NCBI GenBank assembly: GCA_016280525.1
Contig: JAEEGW010000196.1
Span: forward strand, 1 to 7,442
Length of the DNA stretch: 7,442 nt
Reading direction: 5' to 3'
Origin: Clostridiales bacterium
GTDB lineage: Bacteria > Bacillota > Clostridia > Oscillospirales > CAG-272
The position numbers and the translations under genes were made by a program. Under the pieces are notes generated by a model. It did no database searches and was not told the origin of the DNA. It saw only the letters and a program-made list of their open reading frames with translations. Shown here piece after piece: positions 1-6,171 of the stretch (position 1 is its first letter; the number at the start of each line of letters is the position of its first letter).

Positions 1-50
1 CAGAACTAAGAATTCAGAGGCGGTATAGGGTGGTGACTCGACGTCCCGTT

Positions 51-74
51 GTAGGGGCGACCATCGGTCGTCCG
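51..74. repeat. REP-like GTAG-headed hairpin, copy 1
   Basis: The sequence starts GTAGGGGCGACC, has loop ATC and continues GGTCGTCC, giving an imperfect 8-bp stem with one G-T wobble. It differs from the three copies at 5385-5500 mainly by C instead of T in the loop. A 5' GTAG followed by an imperfect palindrome is the hallmark of REP elements mobilised by RAYT (TnpA-REP) transposases. Assignment to that class is inference. Confidence 0.75.
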
Positions 75-75
75 T

Positions 76-124
76 AAAGAATAAAGAATAAAGAAGAAAG
101 AATAGAGAATAAAGAATAAAGAAT
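76..124. repeat. AAAGAAT heptamer tandem repeat, 7 units
   Basis: Seven in-phase 7-base units: AAAGAAT with one AAAGAAG (90-96) and one AGAGAAT (104-110). It sits between the GTAG-headed hairpin and the GTCGGC hairpin, exactly as the 12-unit tract at 5505-5588 does. On the minus strand it reads as a repetitive Phe/Leu/Tyr/Ser peptide, which is a by-product of the repeat. Confidence 0.9.
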
Positions 125-167
125 AAAAACCGGTGTCGGCTTCGCCGACGATTTGTTTGGGGAAGTG

Positions 168-230
168 CCCACCCCTCAAAACTCCCCAAACCCCTCTTAC
201 CCCTCCCACAATCTTTAAAGATTGAGGGGG
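168..230 (-). repeat. C-rich block with terminal palindrome (G4-capable on minus strand), copy 1
   Basis: C runs at 168-170, 172-175, 184-187, 191-194, 200-203 and 205-207 give, on the minus strand, at least four G runs of three or more separated by loops of 1-5 bases (184-207), which fits the usual G-quadruplex pattern. The block ends in a perfect 16-base palindrome, CAATCTTT/AAAGATTG, at 209-224, followed by GAGGGGG. The second copy is at 5646-5712. Confidence 0.6.
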
Positions 231-238
231 CACGAATG

Positions 239-263
239 CGGCGGGAGCAAGCCCCCGCCCTAC
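239..263 (-). terminator. GC-rich hairpin downstream of the secreted-protein gene
   Basis: Read on the minus strand, this starts GTAGGGCGGGGGC and folds as GGCGGG/CCCGCC (240-245 with 254-259). It begins 11 bases after the stop codon at 275-277, so it may end transcription. It lacks a T run on the minus strand, so it is not a canonical intrinsic terminator. The GTAG head followed by a palindrome makes it a second REP-like family in this window. Confidence 0.4.
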
Positions 264-274
264 GACGGAAAGAG

Positions 275-1558
275 TTAATATCTTTTCTTTTTCAAAATCA
301 CCGCCGCGACCGCCGCGGATACCGCCAGCGCGCAGACAGCCGCGACCGGCGCGTCCGCCGTCATAGGCGACGCGAAATCTTCTTTTATTACGTCTTTATG
401 ATAAAGATATTTCGGCAGCTCAAATCTCGTAAATACCCACCTGCCGTCAACAAGCTCAAACGTGTAATCGTAGCTTTGGCTGCCGTTGTGTATATCTTTG
501 AAAGACGCGCTGTATATCAGCTTTGTTTTCGTTGTTTGCTCCGCTTTAAGATTTATTTCGGGACGCGTGTTATAGTTGCTTGCATACGCCCAGTTTTTGT
601 AATACAGCCGTCCGTTATACTCGACAAAATGCGGATATGAACAGCCGTCCGACATAGTATATCTCTTGTTTAAAAGCCTTTCAACTATGCCGTCCGAGAA
701 TACGGTTTTCAGATCTTCTTTTAATTCCGCCGTGTTTTTATAGTTTTCCACGAGCGCAAACGGAAGCGCGCCGCCTTCGTCGGACCCCGTTACCGTATCG
801 CCTTTAAGATATATGGTTTTGCCGCCGAAAACAAGGCGCGGGACGTTTTTGTTTTTTGAGTTTTCCGGTGTGAACAGCGTGAACCATTCCGCCATAGCCT
901 CCGCACGGGAAAAAGCGTACCGGAAAGAAGCGCCTGATATCGGCGTGCCGTCTTCCGTTCCTATGTAAAACGCTTCCTCAATAAACGTGCCGCCGATTAT
1001 ACGCGCGCCGTTTTCGCCGTGTTTTATTATAAACGTTCTCTTTTCAAGCGGTCCGTACGCAGTATGATTGTCAACGTTGAACGTGGCGGAATAAGTTACG
1101 GTGTCAGCCGTTTCGCCTTCAACAACAGGCGCTATTTCTTCGGGATTTGCGTAAAACCTCCAGTTGATCTTCTGATCGACCATCTGGACAACCTGACCGT
1201 CGATTATTTTGAAAAATTTTGTATCCTTTACAATTCCGTCGGCTATTTCATCGGAAAAGAAATTGCGTAAATGCTCTTTGAATTCCGACGCCGTGCGTAT
1301 CCCGTTTTTATAACGCGTCCAGTTGTAGCCGTAAAGCTTCGCCGCTTTGTCGGTATATTCGTCCGTTATCTGCCCGCCGCCGAAATCCACGTATTCCGGA
1401 TCTTCATACATCTCATACATAAGAGCGTACAGATCATACGCTTTTTGTATAAGCGCCGTATCGGTTTCATATTCGGCCGAACCGGCGCTGACCGGTACGG
1501 CGATCAGGCAAATAAATATTATGGAAATAATAACAGTAAAAGCTTTTTTGAATTTCAT
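275..1558 (-). CDS. Secreted, membrane-anchored protein with two related halves, function unknown
   Basis: 427 residues. I do not recognise the gene. Residues 1-25 are a classical signal peptide (MKFKK, hydrophobic core, likely cut after AVPVSA). The mature protein is an internal duplication: an N-terminal half and a C-terminal half each contain a segment like TASEFKEHLRNFFSDEI / NTAELKEDLKTVFSDGI, then a DG- or NG-containing hairpin (IDGQVVQ / YNGRLYYKN), then TYSATF / IYSASF and a final strand (GARIIGGTFI / GRWVFTRFEL). This layout loosely recalls the IseA/YoeB peptidase-inhibitor fold; that is a guess. The tail holds SPMTAD at 397-402, a hydrophobic helix at about 403-422 and KKKRY, as in surface-anchored clostridial proteins. 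I chose ATG at 1558 because GGAGGT lies 7 bases upstream; the ATG at 1573 overlaps that site. No catalytic motif is seen. Confidence 0.85.
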   Translation of the reverse strand: MKFKKAFTVIISIIFICLIAVPVSAGSAEYETDTALIQKAYDLYALMYEMYEDPEYVDFGGGQITDEYTDKAAKLYGYNWTRYKNGIRTASEFKEHLRNFFSDEIADGIVKDTKFFKIIDGQVVQMVDQKINWRFYANPEEIAPVVEGETADTVTYSATFNVDNHTAYGPLEKRTFIIKHGENGARIIGGTFIEEAFYIGTEDGTPISGASFRYAFSRAEAMAEWFTLFTPENSKNKNVPRLVFGGKTIYLKGDTVTGSDEGGALPFALVENYKNTAELKEDLKTVFSDGIVERLLNKRYTMSDGCSYPHFVEYNGRLYYKNWAYASNYNTRPEINLKAEQTTKTKLIYSASFKDIHNGSQSYDYTFELVDGRWVFTRFELPKYLYHKDVIKEDFASPMTADAPVAAVCALAVSAAVAAVILKKKRY

Positions 1559-1563
1559 TTTTT

Positions 1564-1571
1564 CTACCTCC
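1564..1571 (-). promoter_or_regulatory. Ribosome binding site deciding the start of the secreted protein
   Basis: The minus strand reads GGAGGTAG, with GGAGGT 7 bases before ATG 1558. The in-frame ATG at 1573 would place this site inside the coding sequence. A second GGAGGG (minus, 1586-1591) lies 12 bases before ATG 1573, which is longer than usual, so the longer start is less likely but cannot be excluded. Confidence 0.75.
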
Positions 1572-1656
1572 ATAAACTGATATAACCCTCCATATATATA
1601 GACGCATATATGTATGAAAAAGTTTCAATTTTCGGTGTTAAATATTTGTAAATAAT

Positions 1657-1680
1657 ACCGTGCTGATGAAATCAGCCGGT
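1657..1680. promoter_or_regulatory. Inverted repeat in the divergent intergenic region, possible operator
   Basis: GCTGAT-gaa-ATCAGC (1662-1676) is a perfect 6-bp inverted repeat. It extends outward with ACCG (1657-1660) and CGGT (1677-1680) around a single unpaired T (1661), giving a 10-bp stem with one bulge. It lies about 50 bases upstream of the candidate -10 box of the oxidoreductase and between the two divergent genes. It matches no operator I know and has no T run on either side, so a terminator is unlikely. Confidence 0.4.
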
Positions 1681-1732
1681 CCCTGCTTAAAAAATTTACG
1701 AAAAGATTACACAATAATATATACGTTTTGCT

Positions 1733-1738
1733 TATAAT
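1733..1738 (+). promoter_or_regulatory. Candidate -10 box of the pyruvate:ferredoxin oxidoreductase gene
   Basis: A perfect TATAAT lies 70 bases upstream of the start codon, in AT-rich DNA. No good -35 hexamer sits at 16-18 bases; TTACAC at 1707-1712 is 20 bases away. An alternative is TTTACG (1695-1700) with TATATA (1718-1723) at 17 bases. The untranslated leader would be about 60-85 bases, with no riboswitch recognised. Confidence 0.35.
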
Positions 1739-1797
1739 GATATATTATAAAAAGGTATGGAATAACCGTATTAACCAATCTCAAATTATAATAAAAC

Positions 1798-1803
1798 GGA
1801 GGT
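1798..1803 (+). promoter_or_regulatory. Ribosome binding site of the oxidoreductase gene
   Basis: GGAGGT lies 5 bases before ATG 1809. The frame is open upstream to a TTG at 1728, but that start would overlap the candidate promoter and has no ribosome binding site. Confidence 0.85.
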
Positions 1804-1808
1804 CACAC

Positions 1809-4800
1809 ATGGCAAGAAAAATGAAAACCATGGACGGCAACAACGCCGCCGCGCACGTATCGTACGCGTTTACGGAGGTTGCCGCAATCTACCCGATCAC
1901 TCCCTCGTCCGTTATGGCTGAGGTCACGGACACATGGAGCGCAAACGGTCTGAAAAACATCTTCGGTCAGCAGGTCAGAGTTGTTGAAATGCAGTCCGAG
2001 GGAGGCGCTTCCGGCGCCGTACACGGCTCGCTCCAGGCGGGCGCGCTCACCACAACGTACACCGCATCCCAGGGCTTACTGCTCATGATCCCGAATATGT
2101 ATAAGATCGCCGGCGAGCTTCTCCCCTGCGTCATACACGTTTCAGCCAGAGCTTTAGCGTCCCACGCGCTGTCCATTTTCGGAGATCACAGCGACGTTAT
2201 GGCTTGCCGCCAGACCGGTTTTGCAATGCTTTGCTCCGGCAGCGTGCAGGAAGTTATGGACTTGGGCGCCGTCGCGCATCTTTCCACCATCAAATCCAGA
2301 GTCCCGTTCTTACACTTCTTTGACGGCTTCAGAACGAGCCACGAGATACAGAAGATAGAAACGTGGGATTACGAAGACTTAAAAGAAATGGTCGATATGG
2401 ACGCCGTCGCCGCGTTCAAGAAGAACGCGCTCAACCCCGAGCATCCCGTTCTCCGCGGCACCGCGCAGAACCCGGATATATTCTTCCAGGCAAGAGAAGC
2501 GTCCAACCCCTACTATGAAGCCGTTCCCGCCGTCGTTGAAGAATACATGAACAAGGTAAACGCAAAGATCGGCACCGATTACAAACTGTTCAACTACTAC
2601 GGCGCGCCGGATGCGGAAAAAGTCATAATCGCTATGGGTTCCGTATGCGACACAATTGAAGAAACGATAGATTACCTGCTCGCAAAGGGCGAGAAGGTCG
2701 GTCTTGTAAAAGTAAGACTTTACAGACCTTTCTCGGCAAAGCACCTCGCCGCCGCTCTCCCCGCCACGGTAAAGAAGATAGCCGTTATGGACAGAACGAA
2801 AGAGCCCGGCTCGATCGGCGAACCGCTTTACCTGGACGTCGTAAAAGCGCTTGAAGACGAAAAGATAAAAGTTGACGATATAGTCGGCGGCAGATACGGT
2901 CTCGGCAGCAAGGACACCACTCCCGCCGACATCATAGCCGTTTACAAGAACCTCGCCTCGGACAAGCCCGTCAACAGATTCACGCTGTCCATAAACGACG
3001 ACGTAACGCATCTGTCCTTACCGAGAGAAGAGAATCCCGACACCGTTCCCGCCGGAACGATCTCCTGCAAATTCTGGGGCATCGGCTCTGACGGTACCGT
3101 CGGCGCGAACAAGAACTCCATAAAGATCATAGGCGACCACACGGATAAGAAGGTCCAGGCGTACTTCGCTTACGACAGCAAGAAATCCGGCGGCGTTACG
3201 ATCTCCCACCTCCGTTTCGGCGACAAGCTGATAAAGAGCCCGTATTACGTATCCATGGCCGACTTCGTAGCCTGCCACAACGTAGCGTATCTTGACAAGT
3301 ACGATATGACGAAGGACATAAAGGAAGGCGGCACGTTCCTGCTCAACACCGGCTGGACCGCGGAAGAACTTGAAGAAAGACTCCCCGCAAAAGTCAAAGC
3401 GGACCTCGCTAAGAAACACGTTAAATTCTATACCGTTGACGGCGTAAAGATAGCCCGTGAACTCGGACTTCGCAACAAATTCAGCATGGTGCTTCAGGCG
3501 GCGTTCTTCAAACTCGCCAACATCATACCGATAGACGAAGCCGTCAAATACATGAAAGAAGCCGTCGTAAAATCCTTTGCAAAGAAGGGCGACGACATAG
3601 TAAAGATGAACCAGTCGGCTATCGATATGGGTATAGAAAAACTCGTTGAGATACCCGTTCCGGCCGCATGGGCTGACGCCAAAGAAGAGCCTGCCGCAAA
3701 GCACGACCTTGAAGGCGCGTCCAAGCTCGCCAGATTCGAAAAGACGATACTCGCACCCGTCAACGCTCAGAAGGGCGACGATCTGCCCGTTTCCACGTTC
3801 GTTGAAGACGCGGACGGCACGTTCCCACAGGGCCTCGCGGCGTTTGAAAAGCGCGGCATAGCGGTCGACGTTCCGTCGTGGAACCCCGACAACTGCATAC
3901 AGTGCAACTTCTGCTCACTCGTATGTCCGCACGCGGTCATAAGACCGGTAGCGATCCCCGAAGGCGACGAAATACCCGCCGATATGAAGACCGTGCCGAT
4001 GATGGCTATGCCCGGCTACAAGTTCGCGATAGTCACCTCCACGCTCGACTGTACGGGCTGCGGCTCCTGCGTAAACGTCTGCCCCGGCAAGAAGGGCGAA
4101 AAGGCTCTGTCCATGAAGCCGATAGACGATATGATGTATCAGCAGAAGCACTTCGATCTCGCATACAAATACTGCGACAACAAAGAAGTTCTGGCAAAAT
4201 TCAAACCCGAATCACCGAAGGGCAGCCAGTTCAAACAGCCGCTGCTTGAATTCTCGGGCGCTTGCCCCGGCTGCGGCGAAACGCCGTACGCAAAGCTCAT
4301 CACACAGCTTTTCGGCGACAGGATGATGATAGCGAACGCCACCGGTTGTTCTTCGATCTGGGGCGGCTCCGCACCGTCAACTCCGTACACCACTAATAAG
4401 GACGGCAAGGGTCCGTCATGGGCAAACTCCCTGTTTGAGGACAACGCCGAATACGGTTTAGGTATGGCGATATCCGTAAGACAGAGAAGAGAAAAGCTTG
4501 CAGAGACAGTAAAGAAGTTCATCGCCTGCGACTGCAGCTCCGCTGAGGCAAAGGAAGCCGGAGCAAAGTGGCTTGAAGTGATGAACGACGGCAAGCTTTC
4601 GGGCGAAGCCGGCAAGGCTCTGCTTGAAGCGGCGAAGAAGTGCGAATCCGACGCGGCGAAAGAGATCGTCGCATCTGCGGATATGCTTGAAAAGAAATCC
4701 GTATGGATCTTCGGCGGCGACGGCTGGGCTTACGATATAGGCTTCGGCGGTCTTGACCACGCGATAGCGTCCGGCGAGGATATCAATATATTCGTATTTG

Positions 4801-5336
4801 ATACAGAGGTTTACTCCAACACCGGCGGACAGGCATCCAAGGCCACGCCTACAGGTTCCGTTGCGCAGTTTGCGGCGGCAGGTAAGAACACGAAGAAGAA
4901 AGACCTTGCGCAGATCGCTATGTCCTACGGCTACGTTTACACCGCGCAGATCGCACTCGGCGCTGACTACGCTCAGTCCGTCAAGGCTATAGCGGAAGCG
5001 GAAGCATATCACGGACCGTCTCTGATCATCGGTTACGCTCCGTGTATCAACCACGGCATAAAGAAAGGTCTTGCCACCGCTATGGAAGAGACCAAGCTCG
5101 CCGTACAGTCCGGTTACTGGTTCAACTTCAGATTCAATCCGGACGCACCCCAGCCCTTCACGCTTGATTCCAAGGAACCGTCGCTTTCATACCGCGACTT
5201 CATCATGACCGAGACGAGATACAACTCCCTTGTCAGAGCGTTCCCGGAAAGAGCGGAAGAACTCTTCGCGCAGGCGGAAAAACAGGCAAAGGACAAATAC
5301 AGAAAACTCTGCAACATGAGCAAGCTGTACGAATAA
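1809..5336 (+). CDS. nifJ: Pyruvate:ferredoxin (flavodoxin) oxidoreductase, single-chain
   Basis: 1175 residues, full length for the single-chain family. It oxidises pyruvate with CoA to acetyl-CoA and CO2 in the cytoplasm and passes electrons through three 4Fe-4S clusters to ferredoxin or flavodoxin. Domains in order: N-terminal pyrimidine-binding thiamine-diphosphate domain (YPITPSSVMAE, 28-38), a transketolase-C-like domain (to about 400), the gamma domain with GIGSDGTVGANKN (about 420-600), an EKR-type linker, a two-cluster ferredoxin domain (C696, C699, C702, C706; C748, C751, C754, C758), and the C-terminal thiamine-diphosphate domain with C819, C822, C847 and C1079 for the proximal cluster, GDGW at 970-973 and NTGGQ from N1004. 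Thr31, Glu64, Arg114 and Asn1004 match the active-site set of the Desulfovibrio africanus enzyme (Thr31, Glu64, Arg114, Asn996), which also supports the chosen start. It stands alone with its own terminator and shows no lesion. Confidence 0.98.
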   Translation: MARKMKTMDGNNAAAHVSYAFTEVAAIYPITPSSVMAEVTDTWSANGLKNIFGQQVRVVEMQSEGGASGAVHGSLQAGALTTTYTASQGLLLMIPNMYKIAGELLPCVIHVSARALASHALSIFGDHSDVMACRQTGFAMLCSGSVQEVMDLGAVAHLSTIKSRVPFLHFFDGFRTSHEIQKIETWDYEDLKEMVDMDAVAAFKKNALNPEHPVLRGTAQNPDIFFQAREASNPYYEAVPAVVEEYMNKVNAKIGTDYKLFNYYGAPDAEKVIIAMGSVCDTIEETIDYLLAKGEKVGLVKVRLYRPFSAKHLAAALPATVKKIAVMDRTKEPGSIGEPLYLDVVKALEDEKIKVDDIVGGRYGLGSKDTTPADIIAVYKNLASDKPVNRFTLSINDDVTHLSLPREENPDTVPAGTISCKFWGIGSDGTVGANKNSIKIIGDHTDKKVQAYFAYDSKKSGGVTISHLRFGDKLIKSPYYVSMADFVACHNVAYLDKYDMTKDIKEGGTFLLNTGWTAEELEERLPAKVKADLAKKHVKFYTVDGVKIARELGLRNKFSMVLQAAFFKLANIIPIDEAVKYMKEAVVKSFAKKGDDIVKMNQSAIDMGIEKLVEIPVPAAWADAKEEPAAKHDLEGASKLARFEKTILAPVNAQKGDDLPVSTFVEDADGTFPQGLAAFEKRGIAVDVPSWNPDNCIQCNFCSLVCPHAVIRPVAIPEGDEIPADMKTVPMMAMPGYKFAIVTSTLDCTGCGSCVNVCPGKKGEKALSMKPIDDMMYQQKHFDLAYKYCDNKEVLAKFKPESPKGSQFKQPLLEFSGACPGCGETPYAKLITQLFGDRMMIANATGCSSIWGGSAPSTPYTTNKDGKGPSWANSLFEDNAEYGLGMAISVRQRREKLAETVKKFIACDCSSAEAKEAGAKWLEVMNDGKLSGEAGKALLEAAKKCESDAAKEIVASADMLEKKSVWIFGGDGWAYDIGFGGLDHAIASGEDINIFVFDTEVYSNTGGQASKATPTGSVAQFAAAGKNTKKKDLAQIAMSYGYVYTAQIALGADYAQSVKAIAEAEAYHGPSLIIGYAPCINHGIKKGLATAMEETKLAVQSGYWFNFRFNPDAPQPFTLDSKEPSLSYRDFIMTETRYNSLVRAFPERAEELFAQAEKQAKDKYRKLCNMSKLYE

Positions 5337-5349
5337 AATACGCATAAAT

Positions 5350-5380
5350 AAACAGGCCGGGATACGTTCCCGGCTTGTTT
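5350..5380 (+). terminator. Intrinsic terminator of the oxidoreductase gene
   Basis: A 13-bp stem (5350-5362 with 5368-5380) has one G-T wobble and a 5-base loop; the core is GCCGGGA/TCCCGGC, and the 3' side ends TTGTTT. It begins 13 bases after the stop codon. The A-rich 5' flank pairing with the T-rich 3' flank could let it act weakly in both directions. Confidence 0.85.
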
Positions 5381-5384
5381 GCTT

Positions 5385-5500
5385 GCAGGGGCGACCATTG
5401 GTCGTCTGTTTTTAAATCAAGCAAATCAATGTAGGGGCGACCATTGGTCGTCCGTTTTTAAATCAAACAAATCAATGTAGGGGCGACCATTGGTCGTCCG
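5385..5500. repeat. Tandem array of three GTAG-headed hairpins, 46-base period
   Basis: Copies at 5385-5408, 5431-5454 and 5477-5500 are exactly 46 bases apart. Each has a 24-base hairpin core (GGGCGACC, loop ATT, GGTCGTCC). The two 22-base spacers (TTTTTAAATCAARCAAATCAAT, written here as TTTTTAAATC then AARCAAATCAAT) differ at one base. The first copy has GCAG instead of GTAG and CTG instead of CCG at its end. Because the spacers are near-identical this is not a CRISPR array. The third copy is also the first part of composite element copy 2. Confidence 0.85.
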
Positions 5501-5504
5501 TCTT

Positions 5505-5588
5505 AAAGAATAAATAATAAAGAATAAATAATAAAGAATAAAGAATAAAGAATAAAGAATAAAGAATAAAGAATAAAGAATAAAGAAT
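5505..5588. repeat. AAAGAAT heptamer tandem repeat, 12 units
   Basis: Twelve in-phase 7-base units. Units 2 and 4 are AAATAAT and the rest are exact AAAGAAT, including eight consecutive exact units at 5533-5588. The exact run suggests recent expansion by slippage; the copy at 76-124 has seven units with different variants. Confidence 0.9.
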
Positions 5589-5645
5589 AAAAACCGGTGT
5601 CGGCGGAGCCGACGTTCTGTGCGCCATACGGCGCTCTTGGGTGGT

Positions 5646-5712
5646 CCCACCCCTCAACACCCCCCAAACCCCCTCTTACCCCTCCCTCAATCTCTTTGCG
5701 GTATTGAGGGGG
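5646..5712 (-). repeat. C-rich block with terminal hairpin (G4-capable on minus strand), copy 2
   Basis: C runs at 5646-5648, 5650-5653, 5660-5665, 5669-5673, 5679-5682 and 5684-5686 keep the G-quadruplex pattern of copy 1 (168-230) on the minus strand. The terminal stem here is CCCTCAAT/ATTGAGGG with an 11-base loop, where copy 1 has a continuous palindrome. Confidence 0.6.
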
Positions 5713-5750
5713 CGCGGAGATGATAATAAATAAGCGCGTCAGGCGTAGGA

Positions 5751-5789
5751 GTTCCCCGAAAATGAGGAACGAGTTTTTGGGGCTCCCGG
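5751..5789. repeat. Module C hairpin, copy 1
   Basis: Begins GTTCCCCGAAAA, has loop TGAGGAACGAG, and closes TTTTTGGGG. The stem is 9 bp (5754-5762 with 5774-5782) with one G-T wobble, followed by CTCCCGG. The near-identical second copy is at 6248-6287. Confidence 0.8.
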
Positions 5790-5808
5790 TAGTGGGGGCT
5801 GCCGACGC

Positions 5809-5851
5809 GCGCGGTTGAAGCCGCAAAAGGCCCCGATGAAATATCGGGGGG
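5809..5851 (-). repeat. Module P hairpin, copy 1 (terminator-like on minus strand)
   Basis: GCGGTTGAAGCCGC followed by AAAA, GG and the stem CCCCGAT/ATCGGGG (5831-5837 with 5843-5849, loop GAAAT). On the minus strand this is a GC-rich stem followed by CC and TTTT, so it resembles a weak intrinsic terminator. Copy 2 at 6322-6365 has a stronger stem and six Ts. Confidence 0.6.
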
Positions 5852-5898
5852 AAGGCGAGGGGATAGGGGGGCGGAAAAGGGGGGCGGGGAGCCCACCT
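5846..5898. repeat. Modules G and D, copy 1
   Basis: A purine-rich run (GGGGGGAAGGCG, AGGGGATAGGGGGGCGG, AAAAGGGG) leads into block D (5880-5898), which ends GCGGGGAGCCCACCT. The counterparts are G at 6211-6248 and D at 6291-6309, where module C lies between them. It is G-quadruplex-capable on the plus strand. Confidence 0.7.
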
Positions 5899-5979
5899 CA
5901 GGGGTATGCTCGTGCGCGGATAAAGTCGCAAAACAATGAAGTCGTCGGCTCTGCCGACTAATGAAGCCGTGCTGCCTGC

Positions 5980-6018
5980 GAACCCCCAAAGCTCACAAGT
6001 TCGCTTCGGGGAACCCCG
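5980..6018. repeat. Module E, copy 1
   Basis: Runs from GAACCCCCAAAGCT to CGGGGAACCCCG. Its two ends match the block at 6138-6171, with a few more bases in the middle. It lies between the AATGAAG at 5960 and the AATGATG at 6026. Confidence 0.6.
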
Positions 6019-6137
6019 GCGCACTAATGATGCCGGCGACGTTGTCGCCTAATGAAGCGAAGTCGCCCCCGTTCCTTAATCAGCCCGCAGGGCGTCTTCA
6101 TTAGCGTAGGCGTCTTCATTTCATCATTAGCCCGCGT

Positions 6138-6171
6138 GAACCCCCACCGCTATAAGCAGCGGGGAACCCCG
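6138..6171. repeat. Module E, copy 2, inside a palindrome loop
   Basis: Runs from GAACCCCCACCGCT to GGGGAACCCCG, with internal hairpin CCGCT/AGCGG. It occupies the loop between the complementary arms GCCCGC (6130-6135) and GCGGGC (6177-6182) of an AATGAWG-linked palindrome. Confidence 0.6.

Larger units (their letters stand above)
51..231. repeat. Composite repeat element, copy 1
   Basis: Parts in order: REP-like hairpin 51-74, seven AAAGAAT-type heptamers 76-124, an A-rich join, the hairpin GTCGGC-ttc-GCCGAC at 135-149, an 18-base variable spacer, a C-rich block 168-214, and GAGGGGGC ending at about 231. The same parts occur in the same order and orientation at 5477-5713. The C-rich blocks of the two copies are almost identical over 47-48 bases, while the spacer and the heptamer number differ. 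The boundaries are my estimate from where similarity between the copies stops. No coding capacity or transposase is seen, so if it is mobile it must be non-autonomous. Confidence 0.75.
1..274. other. Non-coding repeat block at left edge
   Basis: No credible gene is seen here. The first 50 bases show nothing recognisable. From 51 on the stretch is a chain of repeats: a GTAG-headed hairpin (51-74), a heptamer tandem repeat (76-124), a GTCGGC hairpin (135-149), a C-rich block (168-214) ending in a palindrome, and a GC-rich hairpin next to the neighbouring gene's stop codon (239-263). Open frames crossing it translate to low-complexity sequence dictated by the repeats. Confidence 0.8.
5477..5713. 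repeat. Composite repeat element, copy 2
   Basis: Same order as 51-231: GTAG-headed hairpin 5477-5500, heptamer tract 5505-5588, hairpin GTCGGC-gga-GCCGAC 5599-5613, variable spacer with its own hairpins (GCGCC-atac-GGCGC at 5621-5634, GGGTG/CACCC at 5639-5652), C-rich block 5646-5693, and a terminal hairpin CCCTCAAT/ATTGAGGG (5684-5691 with 5703-5710) followed by GGC. The spacer is longer than in copy 1 and the terminal loop differs. Confidence 0.75.

Noticed and set aside
236..640. 134-residue plus-strand frame opposite the secreted protein
   Set aside because: It is an Arg-rich antisense shadow of the real gene on the minus strand, which has a signal peptide, internal repeat and good ribosome binding site.
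1728..1808. 27-residue N-terminal extension of the oxidoreductase
   Set aside because: The start would be TTG overlapping the TATAAT box, without a ribosome binding site. The ATG at 1809 has GGAGGT at 5 bases and gives active-site numbering that matches the family.
4458..5054. 198-residue minus-strand frame inside nifJ, and other long antisense frames there
   Set aside because: The plus-strand frame is a complete, well-conserved nifJ; the antisense frames arise from its codon bias and show no domain or ribosome binding site.
5385..5500. Possible CRISPR array
   Set aside because: The two spacers are almost identical to each other (one base different) and the repeats are REP-like hairpins; no cas genes are present.
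5503..6024. 173-residue open frame on the minus strand across the repeat mosaic
   Set aside because: It is built from the heptamer tract, the C-rich block and modules C, P and G. It has no ribosome binding site, and similar peptides appear in other frames from the second copies of the same modules.
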